Assembly (NCBI RefSeq): GCF_025642975.1
Contig: NZ_JANZKJ010000013.1
Span: 62,001 to 126,000, forward strand
Source: Pseudomonas sp. RIT-PI-S
GTDB taxonomy: Bacteria; Pseudomonadota; Gammaproteobacteria; Pseudomonadales; Pseudomonadaceae
Direction of reading: 5' to 3'
Length of the DNA stretch: 64,000 nucleotides
Below the pieces are notes generated by a model. The model was not told the DNA's origin. It saw only the letters and a program-made list of their open reading frames with translations, and ran no database searches. The translations under genes were made by a program, and so were the position numbers. Shown here piece after piece: positions 43,795 through 53,636 of this stretch. The number at the start of each line of letters is the position of its first letter. Within the stretch, counting starts at the first letter, position 1.

Positions 43795-44352
43795 TTATAC
43801 GGCCATCAAATCGGCTTCTTTCGCTTTCACGGCCGTTTCGATCTCGGCCACGAACTTGTCGGTCAGCTTTTGAATATCGTCGGCAGCGCGACGCTCTTCG
43901 TCTTCGCTGATTTCCTTCTCCTTGACCAGATCCTTGAGCTGGCTCAGGGCGTCACGGCGGATATTGCGCACGGCCACCCGGCCTTCCTCGGCAGCTTCAC
44001 GGGCTTGCTTGGTGAACCCCTTGCGGGTTTCTTCGGTCAACGGCGGCATGTTGACCAACAACAGTTCACCCAGGTTGGTAGGGTTCAGGTTCAGGCCGGC
44101 ATTCTGGATGGCCTTGTCCACGGCGCCCAGCATATTGCGTTCGAACGCAACGACCTGGAGGGTACGAGCATCCTTCACGGTCACGCTGGCGACCTGGTTG
44201 AGCGGGGTATCCGCACCATAGTAGGGAACCTGCACGCCGCTGAGGATGCTGGGGTGTGCCTTGCCGGTGCGGATACGGCCAAAGGCGTGCTCCAGCGACT
44301 CGATGGACTTGCGCATGCGCTCCTGGGCGTCTTTCTTGATTTCGTTGATCAT
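43795..44352 (-). CDS. frr: ribosome recycling factor
   Basis: 185 residues. The N-terminal INEIKKDAQERMRKSIESLEHAFGRIRTGKAHPSIL and the C-terminal DLVKEKEISEDEERRAADDIQKLTDKFV helices are classic. It splits post-termination ribosomes with EF-G. Start overlaps pyrH stop by 4 bases. Confidence 0.97.
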   Translation of the reverse strand: MINEIKKDAQERMRKSIESLEHAFGRIRTGKAHPSILSGVQVPYYGADTPLNQVASVTVKDARTLQVVAFERNMLGAVDKAIQNAGLNLNPTNLGELLLVNMPPLTEETRKGFTKQAREAAEEGRVAVRNIRRDALSQLKDLVKEKEISEDEERRAADDIQKLTDKFVAEIETAVKAKEADLMAV

Positions 44353-45092
44353 TGCTCGCCTTCCTCGATCAGAGTTCCTTCAGCGCCGCCCACTACGATG
44401 TTCAGCAGAGCGCCAGGCTTGTTCATGTTAAACACCCGCAACGGCATGTTGTGGTCGCGGCACAGGCAGATGGCGGTCAGGTCCATTACCCCAAGCTTGC
44501 GATCCAGCACTTCGTCGTAGGTCAGCCGTTCGAATTTCTCGGCATGCGGATCTTTGAATGGATCGGCAGTGTACACACCATCGACCTTCGTCGCTTTCAG
44601 CACCACGTCCGCGCCGATTTCGATCCCGCGCAAGCAGGCGGCTGAATCAGTAGTGAAGAAAGGGTTCCCGGTGCCCGCGGAGAAAATTACCACATCACCA
44701 CCGGTGAGGTGACGAATCGCCTTGCGACGATCGTAATGATCTGTGACGCCAACCATGGAAATCGCCGACATCACGATGGCGGAGATATTCGAACGCTCGA
44801 GCGCGTCGCGCATGGCCAAGCCGTTCATGACGGTCGCCAGCATGCCCATGTGGTCACCGGTCACCCGATCCATGCCGGCTGCGCTCAGGGCAGCACCGCG
44901 GAACAGGTTACCGCCACCGATCACCAACCCTACCTGCACGCCGATGCCGACCAGTTGGCCGACTTCCAACGCCATGCGGTCCAGGACCTTGGGATCGATA
45001 CCGAACTCTTCCGAGCCCATCAGGGCTTCGCCGCTTAATTTGAGCAGAATGCGTTTATAGCGAGGTTGACGACCACTCACCTGCTGGGCCAT
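44349..45092 (-). CDS. pyrH: uridylate kinase
   Basis: 247 residues, amino-acid-kinase fold. RILLKLSGEALMG, LVIGGGNLFRGAALSAAG, and FSAGTGNPFFTTDSAACLRGIEIGADVVLKATKVDGVY are the signatures. Converts UMP to UDP, upstream of CTP synthase. Follows tsf with a hairpin between. Confidence 0.97.
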   Translation of the reverse strand: MAQQVSGRQPRYKRILLKLSGEALMGSEEFGIDPKVLDRMALEVGQLVGIGVQVGLVIGGGNLFRGAALSAAGMDRVTGDHMGMLATVMNGLAMRDALERSNISAIVMSAISMVGVTDHYDRRKAIRHLTGGDVVIFSAGTGNPFFTTDSAACLRGIEIGADVVLKATKVDGVYTADPFKDPHAEKFERLTYDEVLDRKLGVMDLTAICLCRDHNMPLRVFNMNKPGALLNIVVGGAEGTLIEEGEQ

Positions 45093-45204
45093 TGCGTATC
45101 TCTCCTGCGGCGTACTTGAATATTTCAGGCCATGGCCTGTTGTAACCGGGCGCCTGGGGCGCGGCCGCGGCTCGCTCCAGGCGCGCTCACGGGTACTACT
45201 TTGA

Positions 45205-45240
45205 CAAAGAGGCTGCGCGCGTGAGCGGGCAGCCTCTTTG
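45205..45240 (-). terminator. hairpin between tsf and pyrH
   Basis: CAAAGAGGCTGC and GCAGCCTCTTTG form a 12-base stem with a 12-base loop just after tsf. The T-run is weak, so it likely reduces rather than stops read-through into pyrH. Confidence 0.6.
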
Positions 45241-45262
45241 GGGTGACAGATGTAAACCTGTC

Positions 45263-46126
45263 TTATTGCTTCTGGGCAGCTGCCACTTGTGCGGCAACTT
45301 CATCAGCGAAGTTGTCGACAGGCTTCTCGATGCCTTCGCCTACCTTGAAGTAGGTGAAGGAAACGATTTCAGCGCCGCCTTGCTTGGCAAGGGCACCCAC
45401 GGTGAGTTCTGGGTTCTTGACGAACGCCTGCTCAACCAGGCTGGCCTCGGCCAGGAACTTCTTGATACGGCCGGCCACCATGTTTTCCACGATGTTGTCT
45501 GGCTTGCCCTTGATCTTCTCTTCGTTCAGAGAGAGGAACACGCCCTTCTCGCGCTCGATCGCTTCGGCGGAAACTTCCGAAGGCAGCAGGAACTCGGGGT
45601 TGCTGGCAGCCACGTGCATGGCGATGTCCTTGGCGAGCTCAACGGTACCGCCCTTGAGCACAACCGCGACACCGATCTTGTTACCGTGCAGGTAGGTGCC
45701 GATCACGTCACCTTCAACACGCACCAGACGGCGAATGTTGACGTTTTCGCCGACCTTGGCAACCAGAGCGGTGCGAGCTTCTTCCATGACCGGAATCAGC
45801 GCTTCGACCGTCAGGTTTTCAGCAAAGGCCTTGTCGAGGCTAGCGGCCACGAAGTTCTTGAAGTCATCTTGCAGGGCGAGGAAGTCGGTTTGCGAGTTGA
45901 CTTCGATCAGCACGGCGGCCTTGCCGTCGTCCTTGATGCCGATGGCGCCTTCAGCGGCGACGTTACCGGCCTTCTTGGCTGCCTTGATGGCGCCCGAGGC
46001 GCGCATGTCGTCGATGGCTTTTTCGATGTCGCCGCCGGCCTTGGTCAGGGCCTTCTTGCAATCCATCATGCCTTCGCCGGTGCGCTCACGCAGTTCTTTG
46101 ACCAGCGCTGCAGTAATCTCTGCCAT
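45263..46126 (-). CDS. tsf: elongation factor Ts
   Basis: 287 residues from ATG 46126. ITAALVKELRERTGEGMMDCKKALTKAGGDIEKAIDDMR is the N-terminal signature and the TDFLALQDDFKNF motif contacts EF-Tu. It recycles EF-Tu from GDP to GTP form. Located after rpsB behind a terminator, as in most bacteria. Confidence 0.98.
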   Translation of the reverse strand: MAEITAALVKELRERTGEGMMDCKKALTKAGGDIEKAIDDMRASGAIKAAKKAGNVAAEGAIGIKDDGKAAVLIEVNSQTDFLALQDDFKNFVAASLDKAFAENLTVEALIPVMEEARTALVAKVGENVNIRRLVRVEGDVIGTYLHGNKIGVAVVLKGGTVELAKDIAMHVAASNPEFLLPSEVSAEAIEREKGVFLSLNEEKIKGKPDNIVENMVAGRIKKFLAEASLVEQAFVKNPELTVGALAKQGGAEIVSFTYFKVGEGIEKPVDNFADEVAAQVAAAQKQ

Positions 46127-46224
46127 TTCAAAAATCCTCTCGAACAGGTTTTCGGCCATACCGCCCGCGTGTGAACGGGCATTGAAATTCCGGCCCGCCG
46201 GGTCGTTTGCGACCCCAACGGGTG

Positions 46225-46253
46225 GCAAAAAGGGGGCCTAGCCCCCTTTTTGC
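46225..46253 (-). terminator. rpsB terminator / attenuator before tsf
   Basis: GCAAAAAGGGGGC and GCCCCCTTTTTGC form a 13-base stem with a 3-base loop, with T residues inside the 3' arm on the minus strand. It lies 30 bases after rpsB and 99 bases before the tsf start, so tsf needs read-through or its own promoter. Confidence 0.75.
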
Positions 46254-46282
46254 TTACCGAGCCATTCTCAGGCGCGGTCGAC

Positions 46283-47023
46283 TCAGCCTTCTACGGCCTC
46301 GCTGGAAGCATCCTGGGCGAATTCGCCAGTGCCGCCAGCAACGTTGTTACGACCACGGATGACGGCATCAGCCATCGAACCCATGTACAGCTGGATGGCG
46401 CGGATGGCGTCATCGTTGCCTGGGATCACGTAGTCAACGCCTTCAGGGCTGCTGTTGGTATCGACAACGCCGATGACCGGAATGCCCAGTTTGTTTGCTT
46501 CGGTGATAGCGATGCGCTCGTGCTCGACGTCGATCACGAACAGCGCGTCAGGCAGGCCGCCCATGTCCTTGATACCACCCAGGCTGCGATCCAGTTTTTC
46601 CAGGTCGCGGGTGCGCATCAGGGCTTCTTTCTTGGTCAGCTTGGCGAAAGTACCGTCTTCGGCCTGGGTTTCCAGGTCGCGCAGGCGCTTGATCGACTGA
46701 CGAATGGTCTTGTAGTTGGTCAGCATGCCGCCCAACCAGCGGTGGTCGACGTACGGCGAACCGCAACGTGCTGCTTCTTCAGCAACGATCTTGCCAGCGG
46801 AACGCTTGGTGCCAACGAACAGGATCTTGTTCTTGCCCTGAGCCAGTTTCTCCACGAAGCTCAGCGCTTCGTTGAACATCGGCAGGGTTTTTTCCAGGTT
46901 GATAATGTGAATCTTGTTACGCGCGCCGAAAATGAACTTGCCCATTTTCGGGTTCCAGTAACGGGTCTGGTGGCCGAAGTGCACACCGGCCTTCAGCATA
47001 TCGCGCATATTGACTTGGGACAT
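46283..47023 (-). CDS. rpsB: 30S ribosomal protein S2
   Basis: 246 residues from ATG 47023. VNMRDMLKAGVHFGHQTRYWNPKMGKFIFGARNKIHIINL and the C-terminal IPVIGVVDTNSSPEGVDYVIPGNDDAIRAI are the S2 signatures. The 291 bases between it and the divergent map gene contain its long leader (TATAAA-like -10 near 47,165); S2 is known to autoregulate rpsB-tsf through the leader in enterobacteria, so the same may apply. Confidence 0.98.
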   Translation of the reverse strand: MSQVNMRDMLKAGVHFGHQTRYWNPKMGKFIFGARNKIHIINLEKTLPMFNEALSFVEKLAQGKNKILFVGTKRSAGKIVAEEAARCGSPYVDHRWLGGMLTNYKTIRQSIKRLRDLETQAEDGTFAKLTKKEALMRTRDLEKLDRSLGGIKDMGGLPDALFVIDVEHERIAITEANKLGIPVIGVVDTNSSPEGVDYVIPGNDDAIRAIQLYMGSMADAVIRGRNNVAGGTGEFAQDASSEAVEG

Positions 47024-47314
47024 GATAGTTCCTTGATAAGTCGGGTTAGGCCTCCACGCATCCCAATGATCCAACCCATGGCCTCGCGGCCCGGGCACCC
47101 AGGTCATCGTGTCGATACGTGTGTGGGTTCAAGCCCTGCGGAGCACACCCCCGCAAAGCGGCGCACTTTATATCACACAACACCGCAAAGAGAAACCACG
47201 CAGAACAGCCCAAAGTGTGCTCACGGGTCGACGCGGGCCGCCCGGCGCAGGCCTATGGTAGAATCGCCCCTTTGGAAATTCTTTACCCGCACCGATGGTG
47301 CCGAGAGAGCCTGT

Positions 47315-48100
47315 ATGACCGTAACCATCAAGACCCCCGAGGACATCGAAAAGATGCGCGTTGCCGGCCGCCTGGCCGCCGAAGTGCTGGAAATGATCGA
47401 GCCGTATGTCAAGCCCGGGGTAACCACAGACGAGCTTAACCGCCTCTGCCACGACTACATCGTCAATGAGCAGAAAGCCATCCCCGCTCCGCTCAACTAC
47501 AAGGGCTTCCCCAAGTCGATCTGCACCTCGATCAATCACGTGGTATGCCATGGCATTCCCAACGAGAAGCCGCTCAAGGACGGCGACGTGCTGAACATCG
47601 ACGTCACCGTGATCAAGGATGGCTACCACGGCGATACCAGTCGCATGTTCCACGTCGGCACGGTGCCCGAGTGGGCGACCAAGCTGTCGCGGGTCACCCA
47701 GGAGTGCATGTATAAAGGCATCGAACTGGTACGCCCCGGTGCGCGCTTGGGCGATATCGGCGAAGTTATCCAGAAGCACGCTGAAAAGAACGGTTTCTCG
47801 GTAGTTCGCGAATACTGCGGCCACGGCATCGGCAAGGTATTCCACGAAGAGCCGCAGGTACTGCACTACGGCCGCGCCGGTACCGGTGTCGAGCTCAAGG
47901 AAGGGATGATCTTCACCATCGAGCCGATGATCAACCAGGGCAAGGCCGATACCCGCCTGCTGGGCGATGGCTGGACCGCGATCACCAAGGATCGCAAGCT
48001 CTCGGCGCAGTGGGAGCACACGGTGCTGGTCACCCACGATGGTTATGAAATCCTTACGCTTCGCCGGGACGACACCCTGCCCCGCACCTCCTCGCACTGA
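47315..48100 (+). CDS. map: methionine aminopeptidase type I
   Basis: 261 residues from ATG 47315 (MTVTIKTPEDIEKMRVAGRLAAEVL). Metal ligands in NIDVTVIKDGYHGDTSRMF, the catalytic His in REYCGHGIGKVFHEEP, and FTIEPMINQG and WEHTVLVT complete the set. Removes the initiator methionine from new proteins. A TAGAAT -10 lies near 47,258. The open frame reaching back to 46,250 crosses the rpsB region and is not coding there. Confidence 0.97.
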   Translation: MTVTIKTPEDIEKMRVAGRLAAEVLEMIEPYVKPGVTTDELNRLCHDYIVNEQKAIPAPLNYKGFPKSICTSINHVVCHGIPNEKPLKDGDVLNIDVTVIKDGYHGDTSRMFHVGTVPEWATKLSRVTQECMYKGIELVRPGARLGDIGEVIQKHAEKNGFSVVREYCGHGIGKVFHEEPQVLHYGRAGTGVELKEGMIFTIEPMINQGKADTRLLGDGWTAITKDRKLSAQWEHTVLVTHDGYEILTLRRDDTLPRTSSH

Positions 48101-48136
48101 AAGCGTGAGCTTGTCTCTATAGAAGGAAGGCGCCCG

Positions 48137-50839
48137 ATGCCACAGGTGGATCCGGAGTTGTTTGATCGCGGTCAGTTCCAGGCGGAACTGGCGCTCAAGT
48201 CCAGCCCTGTGGCTGCGTTCAAGAAGGCCATCCGCCAGGCGCGGGAGGTGCTGGACGCACGCTTCGCCAGCGGCCGGGATATCCGCCGGCTGGTGGAGGA
48301 CCGCGCCTGGTTCGTCGATAACATCCTGCAGCAGGCCTGGACGCAATTCGACTGGAGCGAGGAAGCGGACATCGCCCTGGTTGCCGTCGGCGGGTATGGC
48401 CGCGGCGAACTGCACCCTTTCTCGGACATCGATCTGCTGATCCTGCTCGAAGACGCCGATCACGAAGTATTCCGGGATTCGATCGAACGCTTTCTCACCC
48501 TGCTCTGGGACATCGGCCTGGAAGTGGGGCAAAGCGTGCGCTCGGTAGAAGAATGCGCCGAGGAAGCGCGCGCCGACCTGACGGTGATCACCAACCTGAT
48601 GGAGTGCCGCACCATCGCCGGGCCCGAACGCCTGCGCAAGCGCATGCTGGAAGTGACCGCTCCGGATCGCATGTGGCCGAGCAAGGAATTCTTCCTGGCC
48701 AAGCGGGCCGAGCAAAAGGCTCGCCATCACAAGTACAACGACACCGAATACAACCTGGAGCCCAACGTCAAAGGCTCCCCGGGTGGGCTACGCGACATCC
48801 AGACCATCCTGTGGGTCGCGCGCCGTCAATACGGCACGCTCAACCTTCAGGCGCTCGCCGGGCAGGGGTTCCTGCTCGAAAACGAAAGTGACCTGCTGGC
48901 CGCTTCCCAGGAGTTCCTCTGGAAGGTGCGCTATGCCCTGCACATGCTCGCCGGGCGCTCAGAGGACCGCTTGCTGTTCGATTATCAGCGGCGAATCGCC
49001 GAGCTGCTCGGCTATCAGGACAGCGATGCGAAGCTGGCCATCGAAGCGCTGATGCAGAAGTACTACCGGGTGGTGATGCGCATCGCCGAACTCAGCGACC
49101 TGATCATCCAGCATTTCGAGGAAGAACTGCTCGCAGGCGAAACCGGTGCCAGCGTGCAGCCGATCAACGCCCGCTTCCAGCTCCACGACGGCTACATCGA
49201 GGCCACGGCGCCCAACGTATTCAAGCGTTTCCCGTTCGCGATCCTGGAAATCTTCGTGCTGATGGCGCAGAACCCGGAGATCAAAGGGGTGCGCGCCGAT
49301 ACCATCCGGCTGCTGCGTGAACACCGCCACCTGATCGACGACAGCTTCCGCCACGATATTCGCAACACCAGCCTGTTCATTGAGCTGTTCAAATGCGAGA
49401 TCGGCATCCATCGCAACCTGCGGCGGATGAACCGCTACGGCATCCTGGGCCGTTACCTGCCTGAGTTCGGCCATATCGTCGGGCAGATGCAGCACGACCT
49501 GTTCCACATTTATACGGTGGACGCGCACACGCTCAACTTGATCAAGCACCTACGCAAGCTCCAGTACACACCTGTGTCGGAGATGTTCCCACTGGCGAGC
49601 AAGGTCATGTGCCGCTTGCCCAAGCCGGAGCTGATCTATATCGCCGGGCTCTACCACGACATCGGCAAGGGCCGTAATGGCGACCACTCCGAGCTCGGCG
49701 CGGTCGATGCGCAGGCGTTCTGCGAGCGGCACCAGCTCCCGCCATGGGACAGCCGGCTGATCGTGTGGCTGGTGCAAAACCACCTGGTGATGTCCACCAC
49801 TGCCCAGCGCAAGGACCTCTCGGACCCGCAGGTGATCCATGACTTCGCCCAACTGGTGGGGGACGAAGTACACCTTGATTACCTTTATGTGCTGACCGTG
49901 GCCGATATCAACGCCACCAACCCGAGCCTGTGGAACTCCTGGCGCGCCAGCCTGCTGCGCCAGCTCTACACCGAAACCAAGCGTGCGCTGCGTCGGGGCC
50001 TGGAAAACCCGCTCGATCGCGAAGAGCAGATTCGCCAGACCCAAGCCGCGGCGCTGGACATCCTGGTACGGGGTGGCACCGACCCGGATGACGTCGAACA
50101 GCTCTGGAGCCAACTGGGCGACGATTATTTCCTACGCCATACGGCCGCCGATGTTGCCTGGCATACCGAGGCCATCCTTCAGCAACCGTTGGACGGCGGC
50201 CCTTTGGTGCTGATCCGGGAAACCACCCAGCGAGACTTCGAGGGCGCCAGCCAGATCTTCATCTATGCGCCGGACCAACACGACTTCTTTGCCGTGACAG
50301 TGGCCGCAATGGACCAGTTGAACCTGAACATCCACGACGCTCGGATCATCACCTCCAGCAGCCAGTTCACTCTCGACACCTATATCGTGCTGGATAACGA
50401 CGGTGACTCGATCGGCGACAACCCCCAGCGTATCCAGCAGATTCGCGACGGGCTGGCCGAAGCCCTGCGCAACCCGGACGACTACCCGACCATCATCCAG
50501 CGCCGGGTGCCGCGTCAGCTCAAGCACTTCGCCTTCGCGCCACAAGTCACCATTCATACCGACGCCCAGCGCCCGGTAACCATTCTGGAACTGAGCGCGC
50601 CGGACCGGCCTGGCCTGTTGGCGCGCCTGGGCAAGATTTTCCTGGAGTTCGACCTGTCGCTGCAGAACGCGAAGATCGCGACCCTCGGCGAGCGAGTGGA
50701 AGACGTGTTCTTCCTCACCGACGCCAACAACCAACCCTTGGCGGACCCGCAGCTGTGCGCGCGCCTGCAGGACGCCATCGTCGAGCAGTTGAGCGTCAGC
50801 CAGTCCCCTGGCATCGAATTGACCCGCCTGAGCATCTAG
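48137..50839 (+). CDS. glnD: bifunctional uridylyltransferase / uridylyl-removing enzyme GlnD
   Basis: 900 residues (AAGGAAGG 7 bases upstream). Nucleotidyltransferase motif VAVGGYGRGELHPFSDIDLLIL, HD domain LYHDIGKGRNGDHSELGA (about residue 510) with HLVMSTTAQRKD, and two C-terminal ACT domains (IFIYAPDQHDFFAVTVAAMDQLNLNIHDARI and LSAPDRPGLLARLGKIF). It adds UMP to PII at low glutamine and removes it at high glutamine, controlling nitrogen metabolism. Next to map and dapC as in other pseudomonads. Confidence 0.98.
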   Translation: MPQVDPELFDRGQFQAELALKSSPVAAFKKAIRQAREVLDARFASGRDIRRLVEDRAWFVDNILQQAWTQFDWSEEADIALVAVGGYGRGELHPFSDIDLLILLEDADHEVFRDSIERFLTLLWDIGLEVGQSVRSVEECAEEARADLTVITNLMECRTIAGPERLRKRMLEVTAPDRMWPSKEFFLAKRAEQKARHHKYNDTEYNLEPNVKGSPGGLRDIQTILWVARRQYGTLNLQALAGQGFLLENESDLLAASQEFLWKVRYALHMLAGRSEDRLLFDYQRRIAELLGYQDSDAKLAIEALMQKYYRVVMRIAELSDLIIQHFEEELLAGETGASVQPINARFQLHDGYIEATAPNVFKRFPFAILEIFVLMAQNPEIKGVRADTIRLLREHRHLIDDSFRHDIRNTSLFIELFKCEIGIHRNLRRMNRYGILGRYLPEFGHIVGQMQHDLFHIYTVDAHTLNLIKHLRKLQYTPVSEMFPLASKVMCRLPKPELIYIAGLYHDIGKGRNGDHSELGAVDAQAFCERHQLPPWDSRLIVWLVQNHLVMSTTAQRKDLSDPQVIHDFAQLVGDEVHLDYLYVLTVADINATNPSLWNSWRASLLRQLYTETKRALRRGLENPLDREEQIRQTQAAALDILVRGGTDPDDVEQLWSQLGDDYFLRHTAADVAWHTEAILQQPLDGGPLVLIRETTQRDFEGASQIFIYAPDQHDFFAVTVAAMDQLNLNIHDARIITSSSQFTLDTYIVLDNDGDSIGDNPQRIQQIRDGLAEALRNPDDYPTIIQRRVPRQLKHFAFAPQVTIHTDAQRPVTILELSAPDRPGLLARLGKIFLEFDLSLQNAKIATLGERVEDVFFLTDANNQPLADPQLCARLQDAIVEQLSVSQSPGIELTRLSI

Positions 50840-50844
50840 ACCCG

Positions 50845-52044
50845 ATGAATCACGCCCTCGAGCACTTGCAACCCTACCCTTTCGAAAAGCTCCGCGCCCT
50901 GATGGCCGGGGCCCAGCCACCGGAGGGCATGGCACACATCGCGCTGTCCATCGGCGAACCCAAGCATGCCTCGCCTGCGTTCGTGGCTCAGGCACTGGCC
51001 GATAACCTCGACCAACTGTCGGTTTATCCCACCACCGCGGGTTTGCCTGCGCTGCGCGAAGCCATCGCCCGCTGGTGCGGCCATCGCTTTGGGGTGCCCG
51101 CCGCCTGGCTCGACCCCGCGCGCCACGTGCTGCCCGTCAACGGCACCCGTGAAGCATTGTTCGCCTTTGTGCAAACCGTGGCCGAACGCGAAGAGGACGG
51201 CTTGATCGTGAGCCCCAACCCGTTCTATCAAATCTACGAAGGCGCAGCGATCCTGGCCGGCGTGCAGCCGCATTACCTACCCTGCCTTGAAGAACAGGGT
51301 TTCAATCCGGACTTCAACGCGGTACCGGCTCAGGTGTGGGCGCGCTGCCAGGTGCTTTTCCTGTGCTCGCCGGGCAACCCGACCGGGGCGTTGATCCCCA
51401 TGGACACCCTGAAAACGCTGATTGCGCTGGCCGACGAACATGACTTCATCATTGCCGCCGACGAATGCTACAGCGAACTGTACTTCGACGAGGGCGCCCC
51501 TCCGCCAGGCTTGCTGAGTGCTTGCGCCGCGCTGGGCCGGTCGGATTTCAAACGCTGCGTGGTGTTCCATAGCCTGTCCAAGCGCTCCAACCTCCCGGGG
51601 CTGCGCTCGGGCTTCGTCGCCGGGGACGCCGAGATCCTCAAGGCATTCCTGCTCTACCGCACTTACCACGGCTGCGCCATGTCGATCCCGACCCAGCTGG
51701 CAAGCATCGCGGCCTGGAACGATGAGACCCATGTTCGGGCAAACCGTGACCTGTATCGTGAGAAATTCGATGCAGTACTGGAGATCCTAGGCCCTGTGCT
51801 GGACGTGCAGCGGCCGGATGGCGGCTTCTACCTTTGGGCCGGTGTGCCGATGAGCGACGAGGCATTTTGCCGTGAGCTGTTCTGCGAACAGAACGTGACC
51901 GTGGTCCCTGGGTCGTACTTGTCGCGGGAAGTAGGCGGCGTGAACCCCGGCGCCAACCGCGTGCGCATGGCGCTGGTAGCGCCGTTGGCCGAATGCATCG
52001 AAGCGGCCCGGCGCGTTCGCGCGTTCGTCGAGCAACGTACGTAG
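50845..52044 (+). CDS. dapC: succinyldiaminopimelate transaminase DapC
   Basis: 399 residues from ATG 50845, 5 bases after glnD. Class I aminotransferase: substrate Asn in LCSPGNPTGALI, DECYSELYF, and PLP lysine in FHSLSKRSNLPGLRSGFVAG. The DapC assignment rests on the N-terminus (LQPYPFEKLRALMAG) and on its place beside glnD and dapD. It acts between DapD and DapE in the succinylase branch to meso-diaminopimelate and lysine. Confidence 0.93.
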   Translation: MNHALEHLQPYPFEKLRALMAGAQPPEGMAHIALSIGEPKHASPAFVAQALADNLDQLSVYPTTAGLPALREAIARWCGHRFGVPAAWLDPARHVLPVNGTREALFAFVQTVAEREEDGLIVSPNPFYQIYEGAAILAGVQPHYLPCLEEQGFNPDFNAVPAQVWARCQVLFLCSPGNPTGALIPMDTLKTLIALADEHDFIIAADECYSELYFDEGAPPPGLLSACAALGRSDFKRCVVFHSLSKRSNLPGLRSGFVAGDAEILKAFLLYRTYHGCAMSIPTQLASIAAWNDETHVRANRDLYREKFDAVLEILGPVLDVQRPDGGFYLWAGVPMSDEAFCRELFCEQNVTVVPGSYLSREVGGVNPGANRVRMALVAPLAECIEAARRVRAFVEQRT

Positions 52045-52106
52045 GCGCAACGCTTAGCGTGCGCCAGGCCCCAAGCCTTGCATCCGCAAGGCCGGGGCAG
52101 AGCGGG

Positions 52107-53636
52107 TCAATCCTGCAATTGGGCGGCCAGGGCCTTCACCTTGCTTAGGTCGCCATTGGCAACCTTAGTGACCCCAGTGCCGTATTCGGGGTCCGCCTTG
52201 TACAGATAGGAAAGCATGATGTGCTTGCTTTCCGCGTCAGTACCCGCAAGGGATTCACCAAAGCTCTGGATCAGGTCCAGACGGTCCTTCTCGCTATAGG
52301 AGCGGTACAGATCGCCCGCTTGCTTGAAGTTCTGCTCGCGCTGGATCTTCGCCTGTTGGGTAGTGCCACTTAGCGGTAGCTGGCTGTAGACCGCGCCACT
52401 ATCGGCCGGGCGCGGGTTCAGCCGGCTTGGCTCGTAGTTGACTCCGGTAGTGGTGTGGCCGCCGTTCATGGCGCCGTCCTGGTTGCCGTTGTTCACCGGC
52501 ACCCGCGGCTGGTTGACCGGCAGGCTCAGCCCATTGGTGCCCACGCGGTGCAGTTGGGTGTCGGCATAGGAGAAGATCCGGCCCTGCAGCAGCCTGTCCT
52601 CGGACGGCTCGATACCCGGCACCAGGTTGGACGGCGCCATCGCCACTTGCTCGGTTTCTTGGAAGAAGTTGTCCACGTTCTTGTTCAGCACCATCTGGCC
52701 AACCTTGCGCTCGGGCACATCTGGCCAGATCTTGGTCGCATCCAGCGGATCGAATTCAAATTTGGCCAGGTCTTCGGGCTTGATGACCTGGACATACAGG
52801 TCCCATTTGGGGAAGTCGCCTTTGTTGATCGCCTTTACCAGGTCGTTGGTCATATGGCTGTAGTCCGTGGACTGGACTTTGGCCACTTCCGCCGGATCAA
52901 GGTTCTTCACACCCTGCAGGCTCTTCCAGTGAAACTTGACATAGTGCACATCGCCCTTGGCATTGACCAACTTGTAGGCATGCACACTGTTACCATCCAT
53001 GAAGCGATAACCCGCGGGCGTTCCTTCATTGGAATAAAGAAGCGTCAACGTTCGGGTAGCCTCGGGAACATGAGAGAAGAAATCGAACCGCCTGGAATCG
53101 TCATCCAGGTTAGTGCGGGGGTCCGGTTTGAAAGCATGGACCATATCGGGAAACTTGATTGCGTCGCGGATAAAGAATGTAGGGAAGTTGTTACCTACCA
53201 AGTCCCAGTTGCCATCGGCGGTATAGAACTTGGTGGCGAAACCGCGAGGGTCACGCAGGGTTTCGGGTGAATGGTTACCGTGTACCACCGAGGAAAAGCG
53301 CACAAACACAGGCGTATGCTCGCCAGCGCGGAAGACCCTGGCCTTGGTCAAGTCGGACAGGTCCGCGGTCGCACTGAATTCACCTTTAACGCCCGTGCCG
53401 CGAGCATGCACCACGCGCTCCGGGATACGTTCGCGGTCGAAGCGCTGGAGCTTTTGTATCAGCTGCACGTCCTGCAACAAGGTGGGGCCAGTGGCGCCTG
53501 CAGTCTGCGAGTTTTGGTTATCACCTACCGGCGCGCCGTTATCGCGAGTCAGGGGCGTAGCAATGGCCGAGGAAACGGCCAGTGCGCCAAAGGCAACAAC
53601 GCCTAGGGCCTGGCTACTCAAGTTAGTTAGTTTCAT
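52107..53636 (-). CDS. katB: periplasmic heme catalase, KatB type
   Basis: 509 residues from ATG 53636 (GAGGGA 5 bases upstream); ATG 53648 is less likely. Signal peptide MKLTNLSSQALGVVAFGALAVSSAIA. Clade-3 catalase core: distal His in RIPERVVHARGTG, FSSVVHGNHSPETLRDPRGFATKFYT, GNNFPTFFIRDAIKFPDMVHA, proximal Tyr in RIFSYADTQLHRVG. The secretion signal and sequence match KatB of P. aeruginosa, a peroxide-induced enzyme, so OxyR control is likely but I could not identify a clear OxyR site. It interrupts the dapC-dapD run on the opposite strand. Confidence 0.95.
   Translation of the reverse strand: MKLTNLSSQALGVVAFGALAVSSAIATPLTRDNGAPVGDNQNSQTAGATGPTLLQDVQLIQKLQRFDRERIPERVVHARGTGVKGEFSATADLSDLTKARVFRAGEHTPVFVRFSSVVHGNHSPETLRDPRGFATKFYTADGNWDLVGNNFPTFFIRDAIKFPDMVHAFKPDPRTNLDDDSRRFDFFSHVPEATRTLTLLYSNEGTPAGYRFMDGNSVHAYKLVNAKGDVHYVKFHWKSLQGVKNLDPAEVAKVQSTDYSHMTNDLVKAINKGDFPKWDLYVQVIKPEDLAKFEFDPLDATKIWPDVPERKVGQMVLNKNVDNFFQETEQVAMAPSNLVPGIEPSEDRLLQGRIFSYADTQLHRVGTNGLSLPVNQPRVPVNNGNQDGAMNGGHTTTGVNYEPSRLNPRPADSGAVYSQLPLSGTTQQAKIQREQNFKQAGDLYRSYSEKDRLDLIQSFGESLAGTDAESKHIMLSYLYKADPEYGTGVTKVANGDLSKVKALAAQLQD

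Noticed and set aside
46250..47314. In-frame upstream extension of map
   Set aside because: It overlaps rpsB in antisense; the true N-terminus MTVTIKTPEDIEKM begins at 47315.
47168..48730. 520-codon minus-strand frame across map and glnD
   Set aside because: Covers two well-identified genes on the opposite strand and has no ribosome-binding site or recognisable motif.
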